Below, one piece after another: positions 1 through 7,728 of a DNA stretch of 64,000 nt. This stretch comes from JACKAQ01 sp020634975 [NCBI: Calditrichia bacterium]. GTDB taxonomy: Bacteria > Calditrichota > Calditrichia > RBG-13-44-9. Each line of letters opens with the position of its first letter. Within the stretch, counting starts at the first letter, position 1. The stretch is from the NCBI GenBank assembly GCA_020634975.1, contig JACKAQ010000001.1, forward strand, positions 3,286,001 to 3,350,000, read 5' to 3'. The translations under genes were made by a program, and so were the position numbers. The notes under the pieces are model-generated. The model made no database searches. It was not told the origin of the DNA and worked only from the letters and a program-made list of their open reading frames with translations.

Positions 1-2
1 TG

Positions 3-1136
3 GGGATTCCGGCATCGCATCTGGATAGCAAAGTGTTTTATCAGGATGCGCCATTTTTAAAAGAAGCGCCGTTTATTTCCACGCTGGTGCACAATCCCAA
101 CCACATTGGCTGCCACACATTGGGGAAATCCGAACATTTTTTTGGCGGGACACAGGAAATCGAACGCGAAGTGATCGAAATTTGCGCATCGGAAATTTTG
201 GGCGGAAATTTCGGCGAGCAGGACGGTTACGTCGCGTCCGGCGGCACAGAGGCGAACATGCAGGCGATTTGGGTGTATCGCAATTATTTTATGCGCGAAC
301 GCAATGCGAAGCCATCGGAAATTTGTGTGCTTTGTTCGGCAGACAGCCATTATTCGATGGACAAAGCCGCGAATGTTTTGGGTGTGGAAAAAATCAGCGT
401 TGCGGTAAATCCGGACGATCGGACGATCGAAGCGCCGACGGTTGCAGCCGCGATAGAATCCGCCCGGAGCAACGGCAAACGCTATTTTATCGTTGTCGCC
501 AATATGATGACAACCATGTTCGGCTCCGTAGATAACGTGAATATTTACATTGATTTACTCGATCAGCAATCGTGTGAATACCGCATTCATGTGGACGGTG
601 CATACGGCGGATTTTACTATCCGTTTACCGATCAAACGACCAACCTGAATTTTTCCAATCCCAAAATTACATCGGTAACGCTGGATGCCCACAAAATGGT
701 GCAGGCGCCGTATGGCACGGGCATTTTCCTCATTCGCAAAGGCTGGATTCAGCACGCCAACACCAAATCCGCCAGCTACGTAGAGGGCGAGGATTTCACG
801 CTGATCGGCAGCCGCTCCGGTGCAAACGCCGTTGCTATCTGGATGATTCTGATGAAAAACGGCCCGTTTGGCTGGCAGGAAAAAATCTTCATTTTGCAAA
901 AACGCACCGACTGGCTTTGCGAAAATCTGGACCGGTTGAACATCGGTTACTATCGCCACCCGATGTCCAATATTGTGACCATCAAACAGGAATTTGTGCC
1001 ACGCAAAACGGCGGACGCATTCGGGCTGGTGCCCGATAATCACGCCAATCCCAACTGGTTTAAAGTAGTAATTATGGAACATGTGACTATCGAGAAACTA
1101 ATTCCGTTGATTGATCAATTGTCAGAAAAACAATAG
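3..1136 (+). CDS. Pyridoxal-dependent (group II) decarboxylase, 5' end outside the window
   Basis: PLP-dependent amino-acid decarboxylase of the glutamate/histidine/aromatic decarboxylase fold. The open frame runs without a stop from base 3, so the true start lies upstream; a GTG at 33 is only an internal codon. Visible motifs are HVDGAYGG, which carries the Asp that contacts the pyridine nitrogen of PLP, and TLDAHKM, which carries the Lys expected to form the Schiff base. The CASEILGG and YVASGGTEANMQA stretches match the cofactor-phosphate region of the family. The substrate cannot be told from sequence; the histidine decarboxylase-like subgroup is plausible. No operon partner is visible, because the next gene starts about 170 bases downstream. 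Confidence 0.85.
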   Translation, partial: GIPASHLDSKVFYQDAPFLKEAPFISTLVHNPNHIGCHTLGKSEHFFGGTQEIEREVIEICASEILGGNFGEQDGYVASGGTEANMQAIWVYRNYFMRERNAKPSEICVLCSADSHYSMDKAANVLGVEKISVAVNPDDRTIEAPTVAAAIESARSNGKRYFIVVANMMTTMFGSVDNVNIYIDLLDQQSCEYRIHVDGAYGGFYYPFTDQTTNLNFSNPKITSVTLDAHKMVQAPYGTGIFLIRKGWIQHANTKSASYVEGEDFTLIGSRSGANAVAIWMILMKNGPFGWQEKIFILQKRTDWLCENLDRLNIGYYRHPMSNIVTIKQEFVPRKTADAFGLVPDNHANPNWFKVVIMEHVTIEKLIPLIDQLSEKQ

Positions 1137-1303
1137 GTTAGATAATGTCTTTTTCACAACCATTACCCCAAAGGCTAACCATTACCAAAACATCTTGAAG
1201 ATCACCTCAATTCAGATTAACTTAAATTTTTACCGAAACCAGCGTTGCCATATCCGGTTGTCCGGGATGACAACAGATCCTAAAAATTGAAAAAAACAAA
1301 CAC

Positions 1304-2382
1304 ATGCTATTACTACTTTTTTGCGCTAATTTCCATCGGATTCTCCTTTTTTTGCTCCATTTGGGAAGCCGTTTTGTTGAGTATTCCGGCCTCATTTGTG
1401 GAAATAAAACGGGCGGAAGGACAGCCTTTGCGGAACATCTGGCGAAGTTGAAACAGAATATCGATGAACCGCTGTCGGCTATTTTATCGTTGAACACCAT
1501 TGCTCACACGGTTGGTGCGGTGGGTGTCGGGGCGATGGCGGAAGATACTTTTGGCAGCGGAAAAATGGTCATCATTGGGTATGAGCTGCCGTTCTCCATC
1601 GAAGCGGTGGTTGCAACGGTAATGACGCTGGCAATCCTTGTTTTTTCTGAAATTATCCCCAAAACCATCGGCGCAACTTATTGGAAAAAATTGGTGCCGT
1701 TTACTACTCGTTCACTGTGGTTGGTGATGATTGTGATGAAGCCATTCATCTGGCTTAGTCAATTGATCACCAAAATGTTGAAAGGGATGAGCTCCAAAAA
1801 TCGATCAGCCGGGAAGAATTGTCGGTGATGGGAAAAATCGGGCATCGCGAAGGCGTGTTTAACGAAGATGAATCGAAAATCATCCACAATTTGATGCGCT
1901 TCAGCCAGATTCGCGCGGATTCAATTATGACGCCGCGATCGGTTGTGGCGATGGCTAATGAGGAGCTGACCATTCGCGAATATTTCGAAAAACATCAGCC
2001 GATCAAGTTTTCCCGGATTCCCGTTTTCGGCGAAAATAGCGAGTCGATAACCGGATACGTTCTCAAAGATGTAATTCTGGAATATCTTATTAAAGATAAT
2101 GGAAACAGTAAGTTAAAGGAAATATCCCGCCCGATTAGTGCGTTTAGTTTTGATTTGAGTATTCGAAAAATATTCACTTCTCTGCTATCCAAACGGGAGC
2201 AAATTGCGGTTGTTTACGATTCATACGGCAGCCTCGCAGGCATTGTGACGTTGGAAGATGTGATCGAAACATTGCTCGGTTTGGAAATTGTGGACGAAAC
2301 CGATGCCGCAACCGACATGCAGGAACTCGCCCGCCAAAACTGGCAGGAACGCGCCAAAAAAATGGGATTGATTGAGAAATAA
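1304..2382 (+). pseudogene. CNNM/CorC-family transporter (DUF21 + CBS pair), frameshifted
   Basis: Membrane protein of the CNNM/CorC (hemolysin C-like) family, linked in other bacteria to Mg2+/Co2+ efflux. The DUF21 membrane domain comes first (LSLNTIAHTVGAVGVGA and SEIIPKTIGATYW are typical), then a CBS pair (IMTPRSVVAMA and GSLAGIVTLEDVIETLLG). Three frame changes break it. One lies in the T run near 1316-1322 and a compensating one near 1422; between them the other frame reads a normal ALISIGFSFFCSIWEAVLLS helix. The third lies near 1785-1800, after which ISREELSVMGKIGHREGVF continues the protein. The C-terminal CorC_HlyC domain is absent or very short. The disruptions may be assembly errors, since one sits in a homopolymer. 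The first ATG at 1304 gives a normal N-terminus. Confidence 0.8.
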
Positions 2383-2405
2383 CGGCTGACAAAACAGCAA
2401 ACACA

Positions 2406-3278
2406 ATGAACCGAAAACAGCTTGACCTCACCTTCAGCGACGACACGCGCAACAAAATCACCATTTTTGAGCCGCAGCAACCGGATGAAAAAAATACGCT
2501 AATCGCCATATTTCCGGCGATGGGCGTTCGCGCATCGTTTTACGAATCATTTGCGGCGGAACTGGTATCGCGAAATATTGCGACGGTTATCACCGATCAT
2601 CGCGGGCACGGCAACTCCAGTATTCGCCCGTCGCGGTCGGTCAGTTTTGGCTATCAGGAAATGATCACCATCGATTATGTTGAAACGATTGCCAATATCC
2701 GGCAGCTATTTCCGGCGAAGAAAATAGTGCTGCTCGGGCATAGTCTCGGCGGGAAAATCGGTTCACTGTTTGCGGGACGATATCCGCAGGCTATCGATGG
2801 TTTGATTTTGCTGACGTCGTGTTCCGTGTATCAAAAAGCGTGGCGGGGATGGGCGCGTTGGAAATTGAAATTGGCAGTGGCAATCATTCGTTGGACGGCG
2901 GAAGTGCTCGGCTTTTATCCGGGACACCGGATGGGTTTTGGCGGGTTGGAATCGCGCGGCGTTATCCGCGACTGGAGCCGCCAATCGCGCTGTGGCGACT
3001 ACATTGTGGACAACGCGGATTTCGATTATGAAGCCGGATTGCGGGAAATTAAAATTCCGGTGTTGGCAATTTCTGTTGCTGGCGATACGCTCGCACCGAA
3101 ATTTGCTGTCGATCATTTGCTCGGCAAATTCGAGAAAAATCAACAGCTTACGCAAATCCATCTCGCAAAAAACGATCCGCGAAATCCGGGTTACGATCAT
3201 TTTAACTGGGCGAAAAATCCGCAGAAAATGGTGGATGTCATTTTGGATTGGCTGAATGTTGGCAATGACGAATCCTGA
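2406..3278 (+). CDS. Alpha/beta hydrolase (serine aminopeptidase-like)
   Basis: A 290-residue cytoplasmic alpha/beta-hydrolase. The nucleophile elbow GHSLGG is visible near residue 115. An oxyanion-region motif FPAMGVRASFY lies near the N-terminus, and TDHRGHGNS is typical of lysophospholipase/aminopeptidase S33-like hydrolases. AGDTLAP gives the probable acidic residue and GYDHFNW the probable catalytic His. It begins 23 bases after the transporter gene and may be co-transcribed with it. The substrate is unknown. There is no signal peptide. Confidence 0.8.
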   Translation: MNRKQLDLTFSDDTRNKITIFEPQQPDEKNTLIAIFPAMGVRASFYESFAAELVSRNIATVITDHRGHGNSSIRPSRSVSFGYQEMITIDYVETIANIRQLFPAKKIVLLGHSLGGKIGSLFAGRYPQAIDGLILLTSCSVYQKAWRGWARWKLKLAVAIIRWTAEVLGFYPGHRMGFGGLESRGVIRDWSRQSRCGDYIVDNADFDYEAGLREIKIPVLAISVAGDTLAPKFAVDHLLGKFEKNQQLTQIHLAKNDPRNPGYDHFNWAKNPQKMVDVILDWLNVGNDES

Positions 3279-3316
3279 GCGTTGTCGTACGGTGGCTTTT
3301 GCTGATAATCAAATCA

Positions 3317-4621
3317 TCAAACCGCAACGCCTTCAAGCTCCGCAATCCGCTCGAACAACTCCGTAAACGTCCCCGGAAAAGCGATTACTTTTTTACCGAG
3401 GCGCATTTGCAATTCCGGCAGGGTCATTTCATCGAGAAAAACACCGTTTTCGTTGACGCATTCCGGCGGCAAAATAATGTAATCGCCGGTACGCTGCTCT
3501 TTCAATTGCTTCAAAATATCGCGCCCGACCAGCAACCCGGAGACCACGATGCTGTCGCCGTAAAATTCGTTGACAATAGGGTGCAATTTGAAAAACATAT
3601 CGGGAATCTGGTTCAATTTGCGCATAAAATAGGTTTTGAGCACTTCCGCGCCCAGCGTTCCGGTCACCAAACTGATGCTCAGCGGACGATTTGCGGGATT
3701 TCGCAACTCCGGCAGTTCGTCTTCAAATGTATTCATTAAATCGCGGGTGAGTCCCACGCCGTTTTCCTGCTGCCAAAATTCTTCGTAATACTCATTTCCC
3801 GGGATGGGCGTGTTGGTTTTAATGTAAAATTCATCCGATAAATAAACAAACGAACTGCCCAACTCGGCTTTCAGTTTTTCGCGGCGTTCGTCCGTTTCCG
3901 CGATGGTTTTGAGGGCATATTCCTCCGTTACCGGATTCAGTTTGAACAAATTTTTGCGGTGTTTGGTGAGCCCCACCGGTACGATGGCTACCGACTGGAT
4001 TTTCGGGAAATATTTTTTCAAATCCTCGATGGTTTTATCCAGATGCTTGCCGTCGTTGAGTTCCGGGCAAAGCACAATTTGGCAATTTAACTCGATCCCG
4101 TTTTCGGTGAGAAAATCGATTTTTTCAAATAACCGGTCATCAAATTTGATGCCCAGCATCGTTTTCCGCAATTCGGTGTCGGTCACGTGAACAGAAATGT
4201 AAAGTGGCGTAAGTCGTTGTTCTACAATGCGTTGCAGATCCTCTTTTGAGGTATTGGTCAGCGTGGTGTAATGCCCGTACATAAATGAAAACCGGAAATC
4301 TTCATCTTTAAAATAAATGGTTTTGCGCATGCCTTTGGGATTTTGATACACAAAACAGAAGATGCAGCTATTGCCGCAGGCGCGAATATTCATCTCCTGC
4401 AGTTCCAGTCCAAGGTCGTCGTCGTAATCTTTTTCGATCTCGAAAGTGACCTCTTCATCGCCCTGTTTTACCACCAAATCGATCTCTTCGTTGGTGATGT
4501 AAAAGCGGAAATCCAACGCATCTTCAATGATTTTTCCGTTGATGGAAACGATGTGATCGCCCGCTTCGATGCCCAGTTCTTCAGCGATGCCGCCGGGATA
4601 TATTTCGATAATTTCAACCAT
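3317..4621 (-). CDS. DUF512 family radical SAM protein with N-terminal PDZ-like domain
   Basis: A 434-residue protein. The N-terminal about 70 residues form a PDZ-like module (IEIYPGGIAEELGIEAGD). A Cys cluster C-GNS-C-IF-C follows, the CX3CX2C signature of radical SAM 4Fe-4S binding, and then the DUF512 domain (GNEYYEEFWQQENGVG and ITGTLGAE-like motifs). The family is conserved in many bacteria and its reaction is not established. I chose the ATG at 4621 because MVEIIEIYPGG matches the usual family start; the frame stays open upstream to 4720 without family-like sequence. It stands alone, convergent with the hydrolase gene. Confidence 0.85.
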   Translation of the reverse strand: MVEIIEIYPGGIAEELGIEAGDHIVSINGKIIEDALDFRFYITNEEIDLVVKQGDEEVTFEIEKDYDDDLGLELQEMNIRACGNSCIFCFVYQNPKGMRKTIYFKDEDFRFSFMYGHYTTLTNTSKEDLQRIVEQRLTPLYISVHVTDTELRKTMLGIKFDDRLFEKIDFLTENGIELNCQIVLCPELNDGKHLDKTIEDLKKYFPKIQSVAIVPVGLTKHRKNLFKLNPVTEEYALKTIAETDERREKLKAELGSSFVYLSDEFYIKTNTPIPGNEYYEEFWQQENGVGLTRDLMNTFEDELPELRNPANRPLSISLVTGTLGAEVLKTYFMRKLNQIPDMFFKLHPIVNEFYGDSIVVSGLLVGRDILKQLKEQRTGDYIILPPECVNENGVFLDEMTLPELQMRLGKKVIAFPGTFTELFERIAELEGVAV

Positions 4622-4863
4622 TTTCAACCTGAAATTTGTGCCGCACATTGCGGCGATAAACCGTTCAATATTTTCTGCCCGAAACGGGCAATTCGTTAAA
4701 ATACGAACAAATTTTGCCAATCAAAACGGGAGAATGAATATTTTCGTTGTGAAAAACGATCGTTTTTCTGTGCGCATTCGCATGCCGTTGAATTTTTTTG
4801 ATGGTAATTTTCCGGCGCAAAATCAATTTTCCGATGGTTGTTAAATCTGCAGGATTATTTTTC

Positions 4864-5422
4864 GTGAACCAATTGCATCATTTCGAAATCAGAGAAGCAA
4901 CCGCCGCGGACATTCCGGCGCTGGCGCAATTGTATCGCTCATTTTTGGCGGAGCAGATCGAATTTTCGCCGATTGTGATCGAGAATCCCGATTTTGACTG
5001 GGCAAACGAACTGCGTTTGAAATTGAACAGATCGAACGAAAAAATATTCGTCGCGGATGCCGGGAAAATTGCCGGATTTATTTGGGTTTTAGTACGAGCC
5101 GGGAGCAAACAGAATCAACAAAGAAACATCCTTAAGTTTTGGAAAAACAAAAAATTAAATGTGCAGCCGAAATTTACTTACATCCCGCACGGGATGATTC
5201 AGGATTGTTACATCGAACCGCAATTTCGCCAATCCGGGGTTGGCACAGCGTTGGTTGAATTTGCCAAAAAGCTGGCTGCAATCGCAGGGGATTTCCGAAA
5301 TCGTTTTGATGGTGATGAAAGAAAATGCCGCGGGTGTCAACTTTTGGGAAAAAATGGGATTTGGGACGTATCGTTTAATCATGCATCACCACTTACCAGT
5401 CGAAATGGACGCAAAAAAATGA
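4864..5422 (+). pseudogene. GNAT-family N-acetyltransferase, one frameshift
   Basis: GNAT acetyltransferase of about 185 residues. The N-terminal REATAADIPALAQLYRSF is the usual first strand and helix. YIEPQFRQSGVGTALVEFA carries the acetyl-CoA-binding RxxGxG/A region, and after a frame change ISEIVLMVMKENAAGVNFWEKMGF completes the fold. The change lies in AAAAAGC near 5268-5275: one A fewer restores the frame. GTG at 4864 is the preferred start, with AGGAT about 10 bases upstream; earlier ATG codons at 4798 and 4834 add no conserved sequence. The stop codon overlaps the next start (ATGATG), so the two genes look translationally coupled. The acceptor substrate is unknown. Confidence 0.7.
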
Positions 5423-5904
5423 TGCAATCCTTCCAGAAATTTGTGCGGCTGGACCGGCGGGAAAAGCGCGTTGTGCTGCGGGCATTTTGGCTGTTGCTGA
5501 TTTATCCCATATTACGGCGAAAACTGACAATGCCGCAATTGGTCGCATTTTACGATAATGCGAAAGTTGGCGCGCTGAACGGCGTGTTGCCGGAACGATT
5601 GCTGGCGTTGGTGCAAACGCTGTTGCGCATCCGCATTCGCCCGTTGCACCCGAATTGCATGAAACAATCGCTGGTGATGTATCATTTTTTGCGCAGCGAA
5701 AATTATCCGGTTTCGCTGATTTTTGGCGTTGCCAAAACAGCAGATGGCGGTATTGACGGGCACGCCTGGATTTGTCTGAACGGTGAGCCTTTCGGCGAAG
5801 TTGACGATCCGCTCAGCAAATTCACTGTGACGCTGCGCTATCCGGCAATCGAATCCCGTTCGGACATCGCCGAAAACACAGCCCGGAAAATGCCTGCCCG
5901 ATAA
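5419..5904 (+). CDS. Transglutaminase-like (McjB / lasso peptide B2-type) protein
   Basis: A 161-residue protein resembling the PF13471 transglutaminase-like domain found in McjB-type lasso-peptide proteases. It contains PNCMKQSLVMYHFLR with the candidate catalytic Cys, then DGHAWICLNG with the candidate His, then EVDDPL with a candidate Asp. The N-terminal RREKRVVLRAFWLLLIYP is the hydrophobic region usual in this family. The start overlaps the GNAT stop by four bases. No precursor peptide, asparagine-synthetase-like cyclase (McjC) or PqqD-like gene lies nearby, so a lasso-peptide role is not supported. Its partner here is the acetyltransferase. Function is unknown beyond the fold. Confidence 0.7.
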   Translation: MMQSFQKFVRLDRREKRVVLRAFWLLLIYPILRRKLTMPQLVAFYDNAKVGALNGVLPERLLALVQTLLRIRIRPLHPNCMKQSLVMYHFLRSENYPVSLIFGVAKTADGGIDGHAWICLNGEPFGEVDDPLSKFTVTLRYPAIESRSDIAENTARKMPAR

Positions 5905-5928
5905 ACTCGGATGTACCGATTCCCGCCC

Positions 5929-5976
5929 ATTTTATCCTTTATCCCTTCGACGCCGCTCAGGGCAAGCCTTTATCCA
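5929..5976. repeat. Intergenic composite of short dispersed repeats
   Basis: The gap after the transglutaminase-like gene contains TTTTATCCTTTATCC at 5930-5944, then CCCTTCGACGCCGCTCAG running into GGCAAGCC, then TTTATCC again. The TATCCTTTATCC unit recurs near 7645, 14100, 47290 and 47390. The CCTTCGACnCCGCTCAGG motif is a short dispersed repeat I recognise from many environmental genomes. There is no coding potential. Confidence 0.5.
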
Positions 5977-5981
5977 TTATT

Positions 5982-6962
5982 CTATTCAGTGGGATAAACC
6001 AGTCCCCACTGCTGCCGCAATTCGTCCATAATTGCCATCAGCGCCAGTGATTCATCCAGCGGCATAATATCGCTTTCCAGCCGGCCGTCGCGCAGGCAGC
6101 GCTGCACTTCCGCCGCTTCGTATTGATAACCGTTTTCTGCATACGGCGTTTCGATAATCTGCTCCGGCTGGTCGTTCAGGCAGAGCCGCAGGTATTTTGG
6201 TTTGTGGATCGGCGCATCGATGTAGATTCGTCCTTCGCTGCCGACGATCACCGCACCGACATTTCCGTAGGTTTGCATCGACGAATGAATGGTTGCCAGC
6301 CGCCCGTCGCGATAGCCGAGAACCGCGGCGGATTGCACATCCACGCCGGTGTCGCTCATCGTTGCCATGCCCGTCACGCGATCCGGCGTGCCGAACACCA
6401 TCGATACCAGCGATAGCGGATAAATGCCCAAATCGAGCAGTGATCCGCCGCCGAGTTCCGGCGCGTACAGCCGTCCGGCGGGATTGCGCGGCAGGTTGAA
6501 CGACAGCTCCGCGTGCATCGTTTGCAACTCGCCGATCACGTTTTGCGCGAGCATTTCCCGCAAACGAATGTGCGAGGGCAGAAACCGCGACCACATCGCT
6601 TCCATCAAAAACAGCCGCTTTTTTCGGGCGAAATCGATCAGCTTCCGCGCCTCTTTCGCGTTGATGGTAAAGGCTTTTTCGCAAAGCACTGCTTTCCCGT
6701 TTTGCAGGCAGAGCATCGCATCGTTGAAATGAAAAATATGCGGCGACGCCACGTAAATGGCGTCCACGGCCGGGTTTTCGGCGAGCGCTGCGTAACTGCC
6801 GTGGCGATGCGGGATGTTGTATTTTTCGCCAAACGCATCCGCTTTTTCCTGCGATCGCGAACCGATGGCCACCAGCTCCGCATCCGGCAGCGTTGACAAT
6901 CCATACGCGAACGCATTCGCGATTTTTCCCGCAGCCATTATTCCCCAACGTATTTTTTCCAT
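5982..6962 (-). CDS. Gfo/Idh/MocA family NAD(P)-dependent oxidoreductase
   Basis: A 326-residue cytoplasmic dehydrogenase. The N-terminal Rossmann motif is GIMAAGKIANAFA. The ELVAIGSRS strand and AVDAIYVASPHIFHF follow, and CEKAFTIN carries the family's conserved Lys. The C-terminal half (ELGGGSLLDLGIYPLSLV) is the Gfo/Idh/MocA alpha/beta domain. The pattern most resembles the dihydrodiol dehydrogenase/glucose-fructose oxidoreductase subgroup, but the substrate is not determinable. It is transcribed divergently from the PadR gene, sharing a 350-base spacer. Confidence 0.9.
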   Translation of the reverse strand: MEKIRWGIMAAGKIANAFAYGLSTLPDAELVAIGSRSQEKADAFGEKYNIPHRHGSYAALAENPAVDAIYVASPHIFHFNDAMLCLQNGKAVLCEKAFTINAKEARKLIDFARKKRLFLMEAMWSRFLPSHIRLREMLAQNVIGELQTMHAELSFNLPRNPAGRLYAPELGGGSLLDLGIYPLSLVSMVFGTPDRVTGMATMSDTGVDVQSAAVLGYRDGRLATIHSSMQTYGNVGAVIVGSEGRIYIDAPIHKPKYLRLCLNDQPEQIIETPYAENGYQYEAAEVQRCLRDGRLESDIMPLDESLALMAIMDELRQQWGLVYPTE

Positions 6963-7117
6963 AATTTTCCCCGAATTTGTCGTCCGAAATTTTGTTCAGT
7001 CAAAGCCCTAATATCAAAGAATTGGGGCATTTTTCACAGCGGAAAATCGGAAAAGTGATTCGCCGTTGAATCGGGCGATTTCTGCATTCGAGCTAAAAGC
7101 GCTCATTTGGAGTAGGG

Positions 7118-7132
7118 TTGACAGCCTGTCAA
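7118..7132. promoter_or_regulatory. Palindrome TTGACAG-C-CTGTCAA
   Basis: Two perfect 7-base arms flank one central base in the divergent spacer, about 180 bases before the PadR start and 155 before the oxidoreductase start. The size and symmetry suit a dimeric regulator. No T-run follows, so a terminator is unlikely. The bound protein is unknown. Confidence 0.35.
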
Positions 7133-7226
7133 TCCCGCGTGTATTTAGCAGCTTTTTATTCAAGATTTTCAGTACTGCTGAATGGTTAAAATCAAAACAT
7201 GACTCGCATTATTGTTCTCAAAAAAA

Positions 7227-7253
7227 TATTTTTTCTATTATTTAGAAAAAATA
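7227..7253. promoter_or_regulatory. AT-rich 11-base inverted repeat, candidate PadR operator
   Basis: The arms TATTTTTTCTA (7227-7237) and TAGAAAAAATA (7243-7253) are exact reverse complements around the 5-base spacer TTATT. They end 59 bases before the PadR TTG start. PadR repressors commonly bind inverted repeats near their own promoter, so autoregulation is a reasonable inference. Confidence 0.4.
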
Positions 7254-7312
7254 ATGTAACTTTTTGCAAAAATTTCAGTAAGTGTTCCCATAAATGCGGA
7301 AAGGAGCCGTTT

Positions 7313-7639
7313 TTGGACATCATCAGTCGAACCGAAGAATTGATTTTGCTGGCAGTGTGGAAATTACAGGGCAACGCCTATGGCATTACCATCCGGCAGC
7401 ATTTGGCGGATACTGCCGGACTGGATTATTCCATCGGCGGGATTTACGTGCCGTTGGACCGTCTGGTTCGCAAAGGTTATCTCATCGCGCAGCAGGGCGA
7501 ACCGACGCCGGAGCGCGGCGGCATGGCCAAACGCTTTTACCGGCTCACGAAAGCGGGAATGGCAGCGCTGAATGAAGCGCGTCGCGTTCACGAAGTGATG
7601 TGGAGCGGATTGCCGGATATCTCTCTCCGGGAAGGATAA
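7313..7639 (+). CDS. PadR family transcriptional regulator, TTG start
   Basis: A 108-residue winged-helix regulator. RTEELILLAVWKLQGNAYGITI is the PadR N-terminal helix-turn-helix, and SIGGIYVPLDRLVRKGYL is the recognition-wing part. I chose TTG at 7313 because AAGGAG at 7301-7306 sits six bases upstream and LDIISRTEE matches the family start; the frame remains open upstream but is AT-rich and not conserved. The next gene encodes a MacB/FtsX-type permease with an N-terminal prefix domain. A PadR gene next to such a permease is a recurring arrangement, so the regulator probably controls that permease. Confidence 0.88.
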   Translation: MDIISRTEELILLAVWKLQGNAYGITIRQHLADTAGLDYSIGGIYVPLDRLVRKGYLIAQQGEPTPERGGMAKRFYRLTKAGMAALNEARRVHEVMWSGLPDISLREG

Positions 7640-7685
7640 TTCGAGAAAGGAAAAAGGATAAAGGGTAAAGGAAAAAGGGATTTTC
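7640..7685. repeat. AAAGGATAAAGG-type purine-rich repeat
   Basis: The spacer between the PadR and permease genes holds GAAAGGAAAAAGGATAAAGG followed by GTAAAGGAAAAAGGG. The same unit, or its complement, recurs at 5930, 14100-14140 and 47281-47400. Confidence 0.5.
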
Positions 7686-7728
7686 AAAATGGATTTGATA
7701 CTTATTTGATTGGGAATGGTTTTCGGAA

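Larger units (their letters stand above)
6963..7312. other. Divergent intergenic region upstream of the PadR gene
   Basis: This 350-base AT-rich spacer lies between the divergent oxidoreductase and PadR genes. It holds no gene. Two inverted repeats stand out: TTGACAG-C-CTGTCAA at 7118-7132, and an 11-base perfect inverted repeat with arms at 7227-7237 and 7243-7253. Both are candidate operators. Confidence 0.6.

Noticed and set aside
4798-5904. Reading the region as one fusion of acetyltransferase and transglutaminase
   Set aside because: The single open frame passes through a nonsense GNAT segment. The GNAT continues in the next frame and stops over the second gene's ATG, so two coupled genes with one frame error explain the region better.
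7118-7132. Palindrome read as a transcription terminator
   Set aside because: There is no T-run on either side and no gene ends just upstream of it, so a regulatory site fits better.
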